Below are positions 1 through 8,144 of a stretch of 64,000 nucleotides of DNA, in pieces; position 1 is the first letter of the stretch; each line of letters opens with the position of its first letter. Made by a program: the position numbers and the translations under genes. The notes under the pieces were generated by a model. That model was not told the DNA's origin and did not search any database. It saw only the letters and a list, made by a program, of their open reading frames with translations. The DNA is from HKCCE3408 sp039183205 (GTDB taxonomy: Bacteria; Pseudomonadota; Alphaproteobacteria; Rhodobacterales; Rhodobacteraceae): NCBI GenBank assembly GCA_039183205.1, contig JBCDBR010000018.1, positions 1-64,000 of the forward strand, given 5' to 3'.

Positions 1-255
1 GAGCCCGCCGAGGAGGAGCCTGCTGAGGAAGAGCCCGCCGAGGAAGAGCCCGCCGAGGAGGAGCCTGCTGAGGAAGAGCCCGCCGAGGAAGAGCCCGCCG
101 AGGAGGAACCTGCTGAGGAGGAGCCCGCCGAGGAAGAGCCTGCCGAGGAGGGGCCTGCTGAGGAGGAGCCCGCCGAGGAGGAGCCTGCTGAGGAAGAGCC
201 CGCCGAAGAGGAACCTGCTGAGGAAGAGCCCGCCGAGGAAGAACCGGCCGAGGAG
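1..255 (+). repeat. 15-bp tandem repeat, 17 units, coding for EPAEE
   Basis: Units are variants of GAGCCYGCYGAGGAR repeated without a break; the array starts at or before base 1, so the full copy number is unknown. Differences between units are mainly at third codon positions (ccc/cct, gcc/gct, gag/gaa), so the peptide is conserved while the DNA drifts. The one coding change is gag to ggg at 151-153. The 15-bp period is in frame, so gain or loss of units would not break the protein. Confidence 0.9.
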
Positions 256-504
256 GAGCTAAGCGAAGTCGAAGAGATGTTCGTTGAATTGGTCGAAAGA
301 CTCATCGCAATCCTCGAAAGCATCTTTGGCATCGACGCCGACGGCGAGGAAGACGCCGAGCCGGCAAGTCAAGACGACATCATCGAAGATATCGAAGAGG
401 TCGAAACCTTGCTGACCGATCTGATCCCTGTCGTCGAAATCGAAGAAGACGAGATGCCAGAAGCCGAAACGATCGAAGACGACGAATTGGCAATGGCCAG
501 CTGA
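1..504 (+). CDS. Acidic repeat protein, 3' end only (start outside window)
   Basis: The reading frame is open from the first base and ends at TGA 502-504, giving 167 visible codons. The first 85 are seventeen copies of the pentapeptide EPAEE (one copy GPAEE). The tail is again acidic, with a hydrophobic stretch FVELVERLIAILESIFGI around residues 97-114 that could form an amphipathic helix, and ends in ELAMAS. There are no Cys and almost no basic residues. Highly acidic Pro/Ala/Glu repeats usually form extended, flexible linkers or spacers; that role is inference. I do not recognise the family, and the N-terminal domain that would identify it lies outside the window. A clear intrinsic terminator follows, so this is the true 3' end of the transcript. 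Confidence 0.75.
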   Translation, partial: EPAEEEPAEEEPAEEEPAEEEPAEEEPAEEEPAEEEPAEEEPAEEEPAEEGPAEEEPAEEEPAEEEPAEEEPAEEEPAEEEPAEEELSEVEEMFVELVERLIAILESIFGIDADGEEDAEPASQDDIIEDIEEVETLLTDLIPVVEIEEDEMPEAETIEDDELAMAS

Positions 505-528
505 CGCAGCAGCCGACACTGCACCCTG

Positions 529-558
529 GGCCCGGCCTTTATGGTCGGGTCTTTTTTT
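529..558 (+). terminator. Rho-independent terminator
   Basis: A 9-bp stem (GGCCCGGCC at 529-537 paired with GGTCGGGTC at 543-551, two G-U pairs) with loop TTTAT is followed by seven T at 552-558. It lies 24 bases after the stop of the acidic repeat gene and 60 bases before the antiporter start. Confidence 0.85.
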
Positions 559-618
559 GATCACACCCCTTACCAAGTAGCCATCGCCTGCGGCGCGCGC
601 GCCGGCTAAAATGGCACG

Positions 619-1803
619 ATGATGGGGCTCTTGGCTGTTGCGACTTTTGTGATGGGCTTTTCGATGATCGCCAACCGGCTTTCCGGCACGATCATCACAG
701 CGCCGATGGTATTCCTCGGATTTGGCGCCGCGTTCGGCCAATTCGGGATGCTGCCGGACCCCGCAGGCGAAACCGCTTTGCACCTGGCAGCCGAAGCCGC
801 GCTGATCATCCTGCTGTTTCTCGATGCCGCGCAAATCGATCAAAAAGCCCTGTTTCAGCGCAGCGTTTGGCCGCTGCGGATGCTGGCCATCGGCCTGCCT
901 TTAGGCTTTTTGATCGGCATTGTTGCCGGGGTGATCTTGCTGCCAGACTGGCCCTTTGCGCTGATCGCTTTGGTGGCCGCCATACTGGTGCCGACCGATG
1001 CCGCGCTTGGACAAGCAGTTGTGACCAACCACGCGGTCCCGGAACGCGCGCGCCGGGCGCTGACGGTCGAATCTGGTATGAACGATGGCTTGGCCTTGCC
1101 GTTGATCCTGGTCGTCGCCGCCTTTGCGGCCCCCGGCAGCATGGCACCGCCAGGCGGTTGGGCGCTTTTCGCGGTGCTACAGGTGACGCTCGGCCCGTTG
1201 ATCGGCGGCGCGATGGGCTGGGGGGCTGGCCACGTGTTGCTTTGGGCCAAGCGCACCGGCGCGACATCCGACGTTTTCGAAGGCATTGGCGCGCTTGCCC
1301 TGGCGGTCGCGGCCTATTTGGGCGCCACGCAAATCGGCGGCAACGGTTTTATCGGAGCATTCGCGGCCGGCCTCGGCTTTGGCATGGTGGTGGGCGACAG
1401 ATGCAAGTTTGTCTTCGAATTCACCGAAGGCGAAGGCCAATTGCTGTCGTGGACCGCTTTCTTTCTGCTCGGCGCCGTTTTGGTGCCGCCGGCAATCGCG
1501 GACCTGACTTGGACCATGTTCGGTCTGATCCTCGCAAGCCTCGTGATCGTCCGGCCGCTCGCCATCTGGTTTTCGCTGATCGGCACGGATGCCGATATCC
1601 GAACGCGGTTGTTTTTTGGCTGGTTCGGGCCGAGAGGGTTGGCCACTGCGCTTTTTGCTTTGTTGGTTGCCGAACAGCTTGGGCATGATTGGGGCGAAGC
1701 GGTGCTGCATCTTGCGGTCAATGCGGTTTGGATCAGCGCAATTCTCCATGGCGTAACCGCGCGTTTCGGCGCGACGATTTTCGGCCGTCATAGAGCGCGC
1801 TAG
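619..1803 (+). CDS. CPA1-family sodium/proton antiporter (NhaP-like)
   Basis: A 394-residue, almost wholly hydrophobic protein with about 11-12 predicted membrane segments, the usual size for the transport domain of monovalent cation:proton antiporters. Family motifs are visible: VPTDAALG around residue 130 (ion-binding helix), then ESGMNDGLALP around residue 152, which matches the conserved E-S-x-x-N-D-G of NhaP/CPA1 proteins, and the Gly-rich helix FGPRGLATA near residue 340. It should exchange Na+ or K+ for H+ across the inner membrane. Two adjacent ATG codons (619, 622) are possible starts and neither has a strong ribosome site. Its TAG shares CTAG 1800-1803 with the convergent gene. There is no C-terminal TrkA domain, so it is the short form. 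Confidence 0.9.
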   Translation: MMGLLAVATFVMGFSMIANRLSGTIITAPMVFLGFGAAFGQFGMLPDPAGETALHLAAEAALIILLFLDAAQIDQKALFQRSVWPLRMLAIGLPLGFLIGIVAGVILLPDWPFALIALVAAILVPTDAALGQAVVTNHAVPERARRALTVESGMNDGLALPLILVVAAFAAPGSMAPPGGWALFAVLQVTLGPLIGGAMGWGAGHVLLWAKRTGATSDVFEGIGALALAVAAYLGATQIGGNGFIGAFAAGLGFGMVVGDRCKFVFEFTEGEGQLLSWTAFFLLGAVLVPPAIADLTWTMFGLILASLVIVRPLAIWFSLIGTDADIRTRLFFGWFGPRGLATALFALLVAEQLGHDWGEAVLHLAVNAVWISAILHGVTARFGATIFGRHRAR

Positions 1804-2579
1804 ACGTGTAATTTTTGCCAAAGATCAACGGTTTCGGATGGGTCGTCGCCGGTGATCTCCGCGACGAGATACGCGCCCAACCGGCCGGCCACAATTGCAT
1901 GACGCGCCGCCGCTTTGGGCAATACGAAAACTGCCAAACCATCTGTTTCGAGCGCGGCGGCCAATGGGAATTCCGGCGCCAAGAGGCGCTCGAGCATGGG
2001 TGCTGCCCATTGCGACAGGGCCGCGGCGCGCGTCTCGTCCCCGGTCACCAGCGACACGTCTTCGTCCTGGATCCAAAGTGCGACGGTGCAAGACGGCAAC
2101 AGACCATCGATAAAGGGCTCCATATTGAGATCGGCGGCCGTATCAATCGTTGCGGGCGGCGCAAGCCCGGCCGCCTCCCGCAGCTTGTCAGGGTCCAAGC
2201 CACCTTCGGTCGGATCCAGCGTATCAGCGGTCGGAATGGATGTGATTGTGAGACTGGCTTTTGCCGTGCACAAGGCGAGCAAGGCCGCCGCGACCATGTC
2301 GGTGTCGTCGGCCTTCAGTTCCTCGCCCGGGCTCAGCGGCACACCCATAGGCAACGGCGCAACAAAACGCATAAGCCGCCGGCCCGCCGCTTCAAACGAC
2401 AGGGCCGCGCCCGCATTGAAGGCCACGGTGACGCGCCGGCCCATCACAGCGCGGTCGACCGCATCCAAGATTAGCGCGACACCCTGGTCAGGCGCGTCAA
2501 ACGGCACCGACGCGACCGGCGCTATCCCGTCCGCGGCGGTGCGCCGTAAAGCTGCCTTGAGTTTGGAAAGGTCCGCCAT
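1800..2579 (-). CDS. Uncharacterised protein, last gene of kinase/GTPase operon; possible Roadblock-like C-terminal half
   Basis: A 259-residue soluble protein with no signal peptide or membrane segment and an acidic, Ala-rich composition. I do not recognise a family. The second half (about residues 155-255) starts with SCTVALWIQ, followed by a strand, a long helix (ALSQWAAPMLERL), further strands (LAVFVLP, HAIVAGRLG, YLVAEITG) and a last helix. The same order of elements, beginning QCELAVYAD, occurs in the neighbouring 116-residue protein, so the two may share a Roadblock/LC7-like fold; this is inference from pattern, not a proven homology. It starts 6 bases after the stop of that neighbour and so is almost certainly co-transcribed. 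It is convergent with the antiporter gene and overlaps it by 4 bases. Confidence 0.75.
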   Translation of the reverse strand: MADLSKLKAALRRTAADGIAPVASVPFDAPDQGVALILDAVDRAVMGRRVTVAFNAGAALSFEAAGRRLMRFVAPLPMGVPLSPGEELKADDTDMVAAALLALCTAKASLTITSIPTADTLDPTEGGLDPDKLREAAGLAPPATIDTAADLNMEPFIDGLLPSCTVALWIQDEDVSLVTGDETRAAALSQWAAPMLERLLAPEFPLAAALETDGLAVFVLPKAAARHAIVAGRLGAYLVAEITGDDPSETVDLWQKLHV

Positions 2580-2585
2580 GCTACC

Positions 2586-2936
2586 CTACGTCGCCGCCGG
2601 AGAGACGAGTGCGCGACCCGCAGCCAAGAGTTTGGTAATGTCGGCGCCTGTACCAAACAGGCAACACAGGGCCTCAGACGGATCAACGGACGAGCAAAAA
2701 AAAGCTCGCCCTCCGGTCGGCCCGAAAATCAAAACCGGATCGATGACGTGATCGTCGAATGCAGGCGCCTCTGCAAAAAGCTGCGCGGCGCATTCACTCA
2801 ACGCGTCCAGATATTCCTGTGGATATCGCAGCGCTCCATCGGTCAACAGCACGGTGCCGGAACGGATATCCGCGTAGACCGCCAGTTCGCACTGGGGCAA
2901 TTGAGCGCGGAAATCAGCAAGTGCCTCGGGTGTCAT
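2586..2936 (-). CDS. Small Roadblock/LC7-like protein (putative GTPase partner)
   Basis: A 116-residue protein. The predicted order is helix (ALADFRAQL), two strands (ELAVYADI, TVLLTDG), long helix (EYLDALSECAAQLFA), three strands (VLIFGP, RAFFCSSV, ALCCLFG) and a final helix (DITKLLAAGRALV). This is the alpha-beta-beta-alpha-beta-beta-beta-alpha layout of Roadblock/LC7 (MglB-type) proteins, which bind and regulate small GTPases. Position supports this: it sits just after two GTPase genes. The call rests on topology, and no diagnostic motif settles it. Start is ATG 2934-2936, about 80 bases after the preceding stop, the largest gap in the operon; an internal promoter there cannot be excluded. 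Confidence 0.6.
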   Translation of the reverse strand: MTPEALADFRAQLPQCELAVYADIRSGTVLLTDGALRYPQEYLDALSECAAQLFAEAPAFDDHVIDPVLIFGPTGGRAFFCSSVDPSEALCCLFGTGADITKLLAAGRALVSPAAT

Positions 2937-3016
2937 GGCGCGCGTAATCTCTGTCGGAGCCGGTCAAGACGCTTTACCGCCTTCGGACCGGTGCCCACAA
3001 GCCCGCGCAGACGAGA

Positions 3017-3883
3017 TCAGATAAGCGATCCCTCGCCGCCCGCCCGTCGGGGCCGCATCGTGCGACCGCCGGCACGGGTCACCCGTCGCGGCATCACCAC
3101 GGGGCCCGTCCGTTCTTCGGTCGCAGAAGCCGCGGCGCGTGTTGCCACACCGCTTGCAGAGGTTCCCGGCAGCGGCACGACATTGGCCAGATCGCGTTTT
3201 GGGGCGCCGTTAAGCTCCTCCAAGATGCCGACTAACGCCTCAAGAACCGCGTCCATGCCGCTGTCCGACCAGGCCTCGGCGTCGTCTTCGCCCGAGAGCG
3301 CCTGCAAGAGCGATACCGGATAGACACCGCGAAATAGCCCCTTGGTTTCGCGCCGGACTCGCGACAAAAGTCGTTTGCGGTCATCTGACATTCGAATTTT
3401 ATCAAATCGGGTGAGCAACAAAATCGCGTGCGCATGCAGCGTCTCGGGGGTTTCCTCCCAGATCGCTGCCTCCGATTGCCGCCAAGCTTGCGTGGCTGGT
3501 GTGCACCAGATGACAGCTTGAGACATTGGCAGCAGCGCGTCCCAAATATCTGGTGTCATATTCGGATCGGAGCTTCCTGGCATATCCAGCAGATCACAGG
3601 ATTTCAAAATATCCGCCGCCACTTCGACCCGAACCGCGCGCGTGTCTTCCAAAGGTGCGGCGGATAAATCGTTGCCCGGAAGCGCGGTTTCCGTGCCGTC
3701 ACGGGCAATGTGCATCGCCGGCCCCGTTCCATAGCAATACCAGATGGGTGGCAAATGGGTTGCGGTGACCCGGACCGGAGAGCGTGCTTCTTTCATCAAC
3801 ACGTTGACCAGCGTCGACTTCCCGGCGCTGAATTCTCCCAAAAGCGCGACGCGCGGCCGGTGTTTTTCGGTTGCGTCCGTCAT
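3017..3883 (-). CDS. Small dynamin/Era-like GTPase
   Basis: A 288-residue protein with a complete P-loop, GEFSAGKST at residues 16-24 (G1), a G3 motif DMPG at 100-103 and a G4-like TRFDK at 158-162. The form 'LLGEFSAGKSTLVN' is typical of dynamin-like and YfjP/Era-related GTPases rather than Ras-like ones. The C-terminal 50 residues are basic and low-complexity (MPRRVTRAGG..RPRRAGG), which could contact acidic membrane lipids (inference). The open frame extends upstream to a TTG at 3934, but ATG 3883 has a clear ribosome site (AGGAGAG, spacing about 6) and lies only 4 bases after the stop of the larger GTPase. That makes the pair translationally coupled and probably functional partners, as is common for bacterial dynamin pairs. 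Confidence 0.88.
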   Translation of the reverse strand: MTDATEKHRPRVALLGEFSAGKSTLVNVLMKEARSPVRVTATHLPPIWYCYGTGPAMHIARDGTETALPGNDLSAAPLEDTRAVRVEVAADILKSCDLLDMPGSSDPNMTPDIWDALLPMSQAVIWCTPATQAWRQSEAAIWEETPETLHAHAILLLTRFDKIRMSDDRKRLLSRVRRETKGLFRGVYPVSLLQALSGEDDAEAWSDSGMDAVLEALVGILEELNGAPKRDLANVVPLPGTSASGVATRAAASATEERTGPVVMPRRVTRAGGRTMRPRRAGGEGSLI

Positions 3884-3887
3884 GGCA

Positions 3888-5975
3888 TCACTCTCCTGGA
3901 TCTTCGGCTCGGCGGTAACGCGCCAAGGTTGCAAGCGCGGATTTCAACGTGTCGGCCCGTTCGGTCGCATCTTCGGCATAGCGCTCGCGCAGGGTTTCGA
4001 TGCCGTGTTGCGTCTCTTCAGCCAAAGCGTGCAGGCTTTTGCGCTGCACTTCGACAAAGTCACCCATGGCCGCGGCGATTTGGTCGCGATAAGGCACCGC
4101 ATGATCGGTTGTCATACCGGTGATCAGCGGCGCGATTTCGGCATCGATCAGGCCCGAGAATTCCTCGGCAAAGGCATCATAGCTGCGCCGGCGGCGCCAC
4201 CACCGCGTCCACCAATTCCCTTTGATATCCAAGGCGATTGTCTGCCCCAGCATCACCGGCGCTGGAGCACGCGGAAGCCGCGGCGTTTCGATAGTATAGC
4301 TGTCTTCGAGAGGTTCAAACGCGCCGTTGTAGAGCGTTCGGATTTCGTACGAGATATCCTTCATCGCCTGCTCGCCCGCCTTCGCGCCCTTCGCCGCAAA
4401 AAGCTGGTATCCCGACCGCAGCAGCACCCGAAGGCCCGAAGGGTCGTAGGTCCAGACCTCGTTTTCGCCGTAGGTCTCGAGGTGCTTGATCAACGATGCG
4501 GTTGCTCGGCTCAGAAACGTGCGGCGAGAACTCGTGAGCCGGCTTTCCAAAGACGCGGTCAGGCTTGAGAACTTTTCGGCCACCATGTGCTGCGCGCGCG
4601 CGCCTATCGCGGCCATTTCCCGATCGATAACCTCCGGTGCCACGGCCTTTTGCGGCCCACCAGCAATGCGATCTGCCGCAGCGATGTAGGATTGGTTCAG
4701 ACCATTGGCGATGTTTTGCGCCGTGCGAACCAACCGGTCTTGAAACTCCGCGCCTTCGCCGGATTGCACGCGATCAGAAATGGCGGCGCAGAGGGTCGGC
4801 AGGCCCGAAAGCGTCCAAACCATCTCCTCCACCTTGGACTCCGAAAGCCCCTTCGAGATCTCGCTCTCGGCGAGGTTGAGAAGTGCCTTCGCGGATGCCT
4901 TTCCTAAGCTTCGGTATTCGCCTTTGACAGCGCGGCTGGCCCAGAATGCGGACCCAAAGATGATCTCGGCTTCGGTCGGTCCGTTATGCGCCTCAAGCGT
5001 GGACGTGATGGAATTCCTGATCTCCGGGATTTCCTTGGCCGGGTCTTGCAATTCATCGATCCGGTTGACGAAAATGATCACCTCGCGCGACCGGATGTTC
5101 GAAATCAACCGGATAAGCGCCAGGTCCACCGTCGACAGCGCCTGATGCGCTGACAAGACCACAACGCAGAGCCGCGATTGGCGGATCGCGTTCACCGTGA
5201 TCTGTTCGCGGATCATGAAGGTATCGTTTACGCCCGGTGTGTCGCGAATGCACAGCTTCGTCGGCAGTTCGGGCTGACCCAGATAAAGATCGGCCGATTT
5301 CGTGATATCGGCAAACCGGCCTTGTTTTGTGTCCGACGGGTCGCCGTCTTCTTCGCCGTCCACATCGTCGCCCAGACAAACGTAGCGCTGCACAAGTTCT
5401 TCGTCGGCATAGCCGTATTCATGTTCCTGGCCGAGCAACATTTCAAACTTGCGGCCCAAACGCTGACGGGATTTCTCCCGCATCTCTTCTAGCTGGGCGC
5501 GTACCTTCTCAAGCTCTTTGTCGGCACCGGCGCGTTCGGCAAGCTCCCCGACGCGGCCACCCCGGCTGAGCAAATGGTTCCATTCCTCTTCGGAAAAGAA
5601 ACTGAATTTTGCTTTCTGTGCCGCGGACGTCGCCGCCGGAGACATGTGCAAGGATGTCACCACCGATGTCCAAGGGTTGATGTCCGCCGGCAGAAAATCA
5701 GGCCGGCCGACCATCGCGTTCACGAGGCTCGTCTTTCCGGCCTTCACCTGCCCGATCATCGTAACCGAAGGCTCAAAATCCCGGATCTGGCGCCGCAGTT
5801 TTCGCAAGGTCGGCTCGATCGTGTCGCCACCCAGCTGGCCAAGATCTTCGATTACCTCTTCGATCTCTTGCATGCCATCGATGAAGCGGTGCAGCCCGCG
5901 ATATGCGCGGGCGATCAAGCCGTTTTCCGGCGCAGGTTGTGCATTTTGCGCGGCCATCTGGCGTTCTGCGTTCAT
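3888..5975 (-). CDS. Large dynamin-like GTPase
   Basis: A 695-residue protein. An N-terminal helical segment (residues 1-68) precedes the GTPase domain with G1 GQVKAGKT at 75-82, a DTPG (G3) at 245-248 and NRID (G4) at 304-307. Between G1 and G3 is a charged helical insertion (about 128-180). The rest is almost all helical, as in the stalk of dynamin-like proteins. Residues 588-597 read WWTRWWRRRR, a Trp/Arg patch well suited to insert into a bilayer; no true membrane span is present. Known bacterial dynamins bind membranes and act in pairs on membrane remodelling or repair, so a membrane role is likely but inferred. The frame also has an ATG at 5981, but GAGGAG lies directly against it and 6 bases ahead of ATG 5975, so 5975 is chosen. 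Confidence 0.88.
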   Translation of the reverse strand: MNAERQMAAQNAQPAPENGLIARAYRGLHRFIDGMQEIEEVIEDLGQLGGDTIEPTLRKLRRQIRDFEPSVTMIGQVKAGKTSLVNAMVGRPDFLPADINPWTSVVTSLHMSPAATSAAQKAKFSFFSEEEWNHLLSRGGRVGELAERAGADKELEKVRAQLEEMREKSRQRLGRKFEMLLGQEHEYGYADEELVQRYVCLGDDVDGEEDGDPSDTKQGRFADITKSADLYLGQPELPTKLCIRDTPGVNDTFMIREQITVNAIRQSRLCVVVLSAHQALSTVDLALIRLISNIRSREVIIFVNRIDELQDPAKEIPEIRNSITSTLEAHNGPTEAEIIFGSAFWASRAVKGEYRSLGKASAKALLNLAESEISKGLSESKVEEMVWTLSGLPTLCAAISDRVQSGEGAEFQDRLVRTAQNIANGLNQSYIAAADRIAGGPQKAVAPEVIDREMAAIGARAQHMVAEKFSSLTASLESRLTSSRRTFLSRATASLIKHLETYGENEVWTYDPSGLRVLLRSGYQLFAAKGAKAGEQAMKDISYEIRTLYNGAFEPLEDSYTIETPRLPRAPAPVMLGQTIALDIKGNWWTRWWRRRRSYDAFAEEFSGLIDAEIAPLITGMTTDHAVPYRDQIAAAMGDFVEVQRKSLHALAEETQHGIETLRERYAEDATERADTLKSALATLARYRRAEDPGE

Positions 5976-5997
5976 GCCCATCTCCTCGTGCGGCGCT

Positions 5998-7251
5998 TCA
6001 GGCCGCTAATTGTCTTTCAAAATCCCCGCGCAACTGGAGCAGCATCATCGCTGCGTCCTGCGCCTGATCCGGACCGCCTTCGACCTGCAACAGAACCGCA
6101 ACGTCACAAGCCTCATCGAGGGTCCGGCGCAGCGTGAGCGCTCGGGTATCGTCTTCGGGCCAATCCATAGCCCGAGATTGCAAACCTTCCGTTGTCTCGC
6201 AGGCATGAGTGAGGACTTCTTCGGCCCACGCATCATCTGTCATATCGGCATCCGCCGCTTTCCACTCGATCAGTTCCAAAAGTGCCCGAGCACGTCGTTT
6301 GAGATACAAAATCGGCTCCGATAGCAGTGCCTGCGCCTCGCTGGAAATAGCCAGCGTTTCTTTGGGCTGCGCGATTGGGGCGTCGGTCTTTGCGGCAATT
6401 GCGACAGGTTCGGCTGTTGTGCCGGGCGGCACAATTGCGGCCTCCGCCGCAATATCTCGGGCCGATGCCGTGGCGCTTGACGGAACATGGCTCGGCACCA
6501 AGTGGCCCAACCGATGCAGAAAAAGATCGGCGGCATCTAAATCTGCGGCACGGGCCTCATTGATATCGGCATCAAGCCGCTGCATCAGTCGATCCACCGA
6601 TCCGCGCGCTTCAGATTGCCGCGGCACGGCATAAACGCCGTCGAAATCAAACCCGGCGCGGGCGGCCAAATCAGCCTCCGCTTGCGCGGGGTCGGTACAC
6701 ACCAAAAGTGCGTGGTTTTTGAGACGATCCGGGGCCTGCGCCCATATCCGAACCTCTTCTTGGCCGAAGACCGTCGTCGCCCAGATCGCGATATCCGTGC
6801 GGGGTTCGGCCCAATCCAATGCCGAAAGCTGTTCTGCCGGAGCATCGTCAGTTGCGAGGTACAGAAAGCTCATGCGCAGGAGCATGTCGATCGGGGCTTC
6901 GATGCGCAGAAAAACCGGCGCTTGACTGAGCAGACCGGGATCAGCCGCTCCATCCACCTTGCTGGTCATGCCGTCTTCGAATGTGGCCAGCGTCGCATGC
7001 GCCGTGCCAAAGGCAATCTCCAGTGTCGGCCAGTCGGCACCTTGCGGCAATATCTCGGCCCCGATGATCTGGCGCAATAACCAATCGTCCCCGCCGGTGC
7101 TGAGCCCAAAGACGCCGACACGCACCGGGCGCGTCAGCTTGTCAAGCAACCGGGCGCAGCTTTCGGCCTCGCGGGGCGGCATGGCCGGTGCGTTCAGCGC
7201 GGCTTCGAGCCTGGCCACGGCATCACGGGTATCGGGCGCGAAGGCGTTCAC
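5998..7251 (-). CDS. GTPase-like protein with degenerate nucleotide-binding motifs (pseudo-GTPase)
   Basis: A 417-residue protein. Residues 44-58 (RVGVFGLSTGGDDWLL) align by eye with the P-loop of the small GTPase two genes downstream, but the essential Lys-Ser/Thr is replaced by Asp-Asp at 55-56. The likeness continues: TDIAIWATTVFGQEE (152-166) against SQAVIWCTPATQAWR, and ALLVCTDP against AILLLTRFDK, with the G3 DxxG also lost (LATDD). So it appears to be a relative that kept the fold and lost nucleotide chemistry. A Pro/Ala-rich linker (about 265-320) leads to a helical C-terminal domain. Its ATG overlaps the phosphatase stop by 4 bases. A scaffold or regulatory role beside the active GTPases is inference. 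Confidence 0.75.
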   Translation of the reverse strand: MNAFAPDTRDAVARLEAALNAPAMPPREAESCARLLDKLTRPVRVGVFGLSTGGDDWLLRQIIGAEILPQGADWPTLEIAFGTAHATLATFEDGMTSKVDGAADPGLLSQAPVFLRIEAPIDMLLRMSFLYLATDDAPAEQLSALDWAEPRTDIAIWATTVFGQEEVRIWAQAPDRLKNHALLVCTDPAQAEADLAARAGFDFDGVYAVPRQSEARGSVDRLMQRLDADINEARAADLDAADLFLHRLGHLVPSHVPSSATASARDIAAEAAIVPPGTTAEPVAIAAKTDAPIAQPKETLAISSEAQALLSEPILYLKRRARALLELIEWKAADADMTDDAWAEEVLTHACETTEGLQSRAMDWPEDDTRALTLRRTLDEACDVAVLLQVEGGPDQAQDAAMMLLQLRGDFERQLAA

Positions 7252-8144
7252 GGTCCCTCCGTGCCAGCATGGCGCGCCGGGGCGACATTACGCAGAATAG
7301 TCTTGAGCATTTGGCCGACGGAAAAGTCCGACGTGGTCTGTTTTTGGGACGACGGCAAGGGTTCTGCGCGGATGACCACAACGGAAGTGTTGTCCTGTTC
7401 GGGATCACCGACACTGCTGATGCCATCGATCAAAGCATCTGCCAAAGCTCGGCTTTCCGACCGCGCGCCGCGTTTTAGGATTGCCGAAATCCCGGCCTCC
7501 GGAAGGTATTGCAAACCGTCGCTGGCCGCCAAAACGACGTCGTTCGGTCGCAGTTCGAACGGCTCCGTTGGACAGTCGATCGCGGCCAAATTCTCGCCGA
7601 TGATCGCGGAGGTCAGGCAACTTCTTTGCGGGTGGTTTCGGGCCGTTTCGGCATCCATCAGACCCTGGGCCACCATCATATCAATTTGCGGCGCCATTGA
7701 ATGATCTTCGTTCAGGCGCGTCAGCTCGCCATCGCGCCAAAGCCACAAAGGGGAGTCGCCGATTGAAAGCCAATAGAGATCATTGCCGACCACCAATGTA
7801 ACGACAACGGTCCCACCCATCCCGCGCGTGGACGGGTTGGCACTGATATGCGTTGCCAAACACTCATTGGCCACCTCGGCGGCATAGCGCAGCAATGTAG
7901 GGTAATCGTCATCGCCTAATTGCCCGGTTGCCGTGCGCAAGGTCAGTTCGGCAAACATCTCTGTAACGATAATCCGGCTGGCCAAATCACCCGCGGCATG
8001 GCCGCCCATTCCGTCGGACAGCACCGCAAAGCCCACATCTGCGCCTTGCGCGAATGAGGTGACAAGCGCGTCCTCCTGACGGGTCCGGGCACCAAGGGCC
8101 AAGGCCGAGGAGACATCGAGGCCGATGCCGGCTTCATCATCCAT
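7248..8144 (-). CDS. PP2C-family Ser/Thr protein phosphatase
   Basis: A 298-residue protein with the PP2C (PPM) metal-binding pattern: RTRQEDAL around 20-27, SDGMGGHAAGD at 43-53, GGTVVVTL at 110-117, IGDSPLWLW at 128-136, ASDGLQYL at 207-214 and DNTSVVVI at 251-258. It removes phosphate from Ser/Thr using two Mn/Mg ions and is the natural counterpart of the kinase two genes upstream. About 35 residues after the catalytic domain have no clear motif. The open frame reaches 8363, but ATG 8142-8144 has a strong ribosome site (GGAGGG) and overlaps the FHA gene by 8 bases, while the extra N-terminus is the shadow of the FHA gene. This kind of short PP2C resembles the PppA phosphatases of type VI secretion loci. 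Confidence 0.92.
   Translation of the reverse strand: MDDEAGIGLDVSSALALGARTRQEDALVTSFAQGADVGFAVLSDGMGGHAAGDLASRIIVTEMFAELTLRTATGQLGDDDYPTLLRYAAEVANECLATHISANPSTRGMGGTVVVTLVVGNDLYWLSIGDSPLWLWRDGELTRLNEDHSMAPQIDMMVAQGLMDAETARNHPQRSCLTSAIIGENLAAIDCPTEPFELRPNDVVLAASDGLQYLPEAGISAILKRGARSESRALADALIDGISSVGDPEQDNTSVVVIRAEPLPSSQKQTTSDFSVGQMLKTILRNVAPARHAGTEGP

Noticed and set aside
1..255. Regular 15-bp repeats as a CRISPR array or non-coding satellite
   Set aside because: Units are contiguous, in frame and code for EPAEE with silent third-base changes; there are no spacers.
867..1688. Long plus-strand frame of 273 codons inside the antiporter gene
   Set aside because: Arg/Pro-rich shadow of the antiporter in another frame, a usual effect of high GC.
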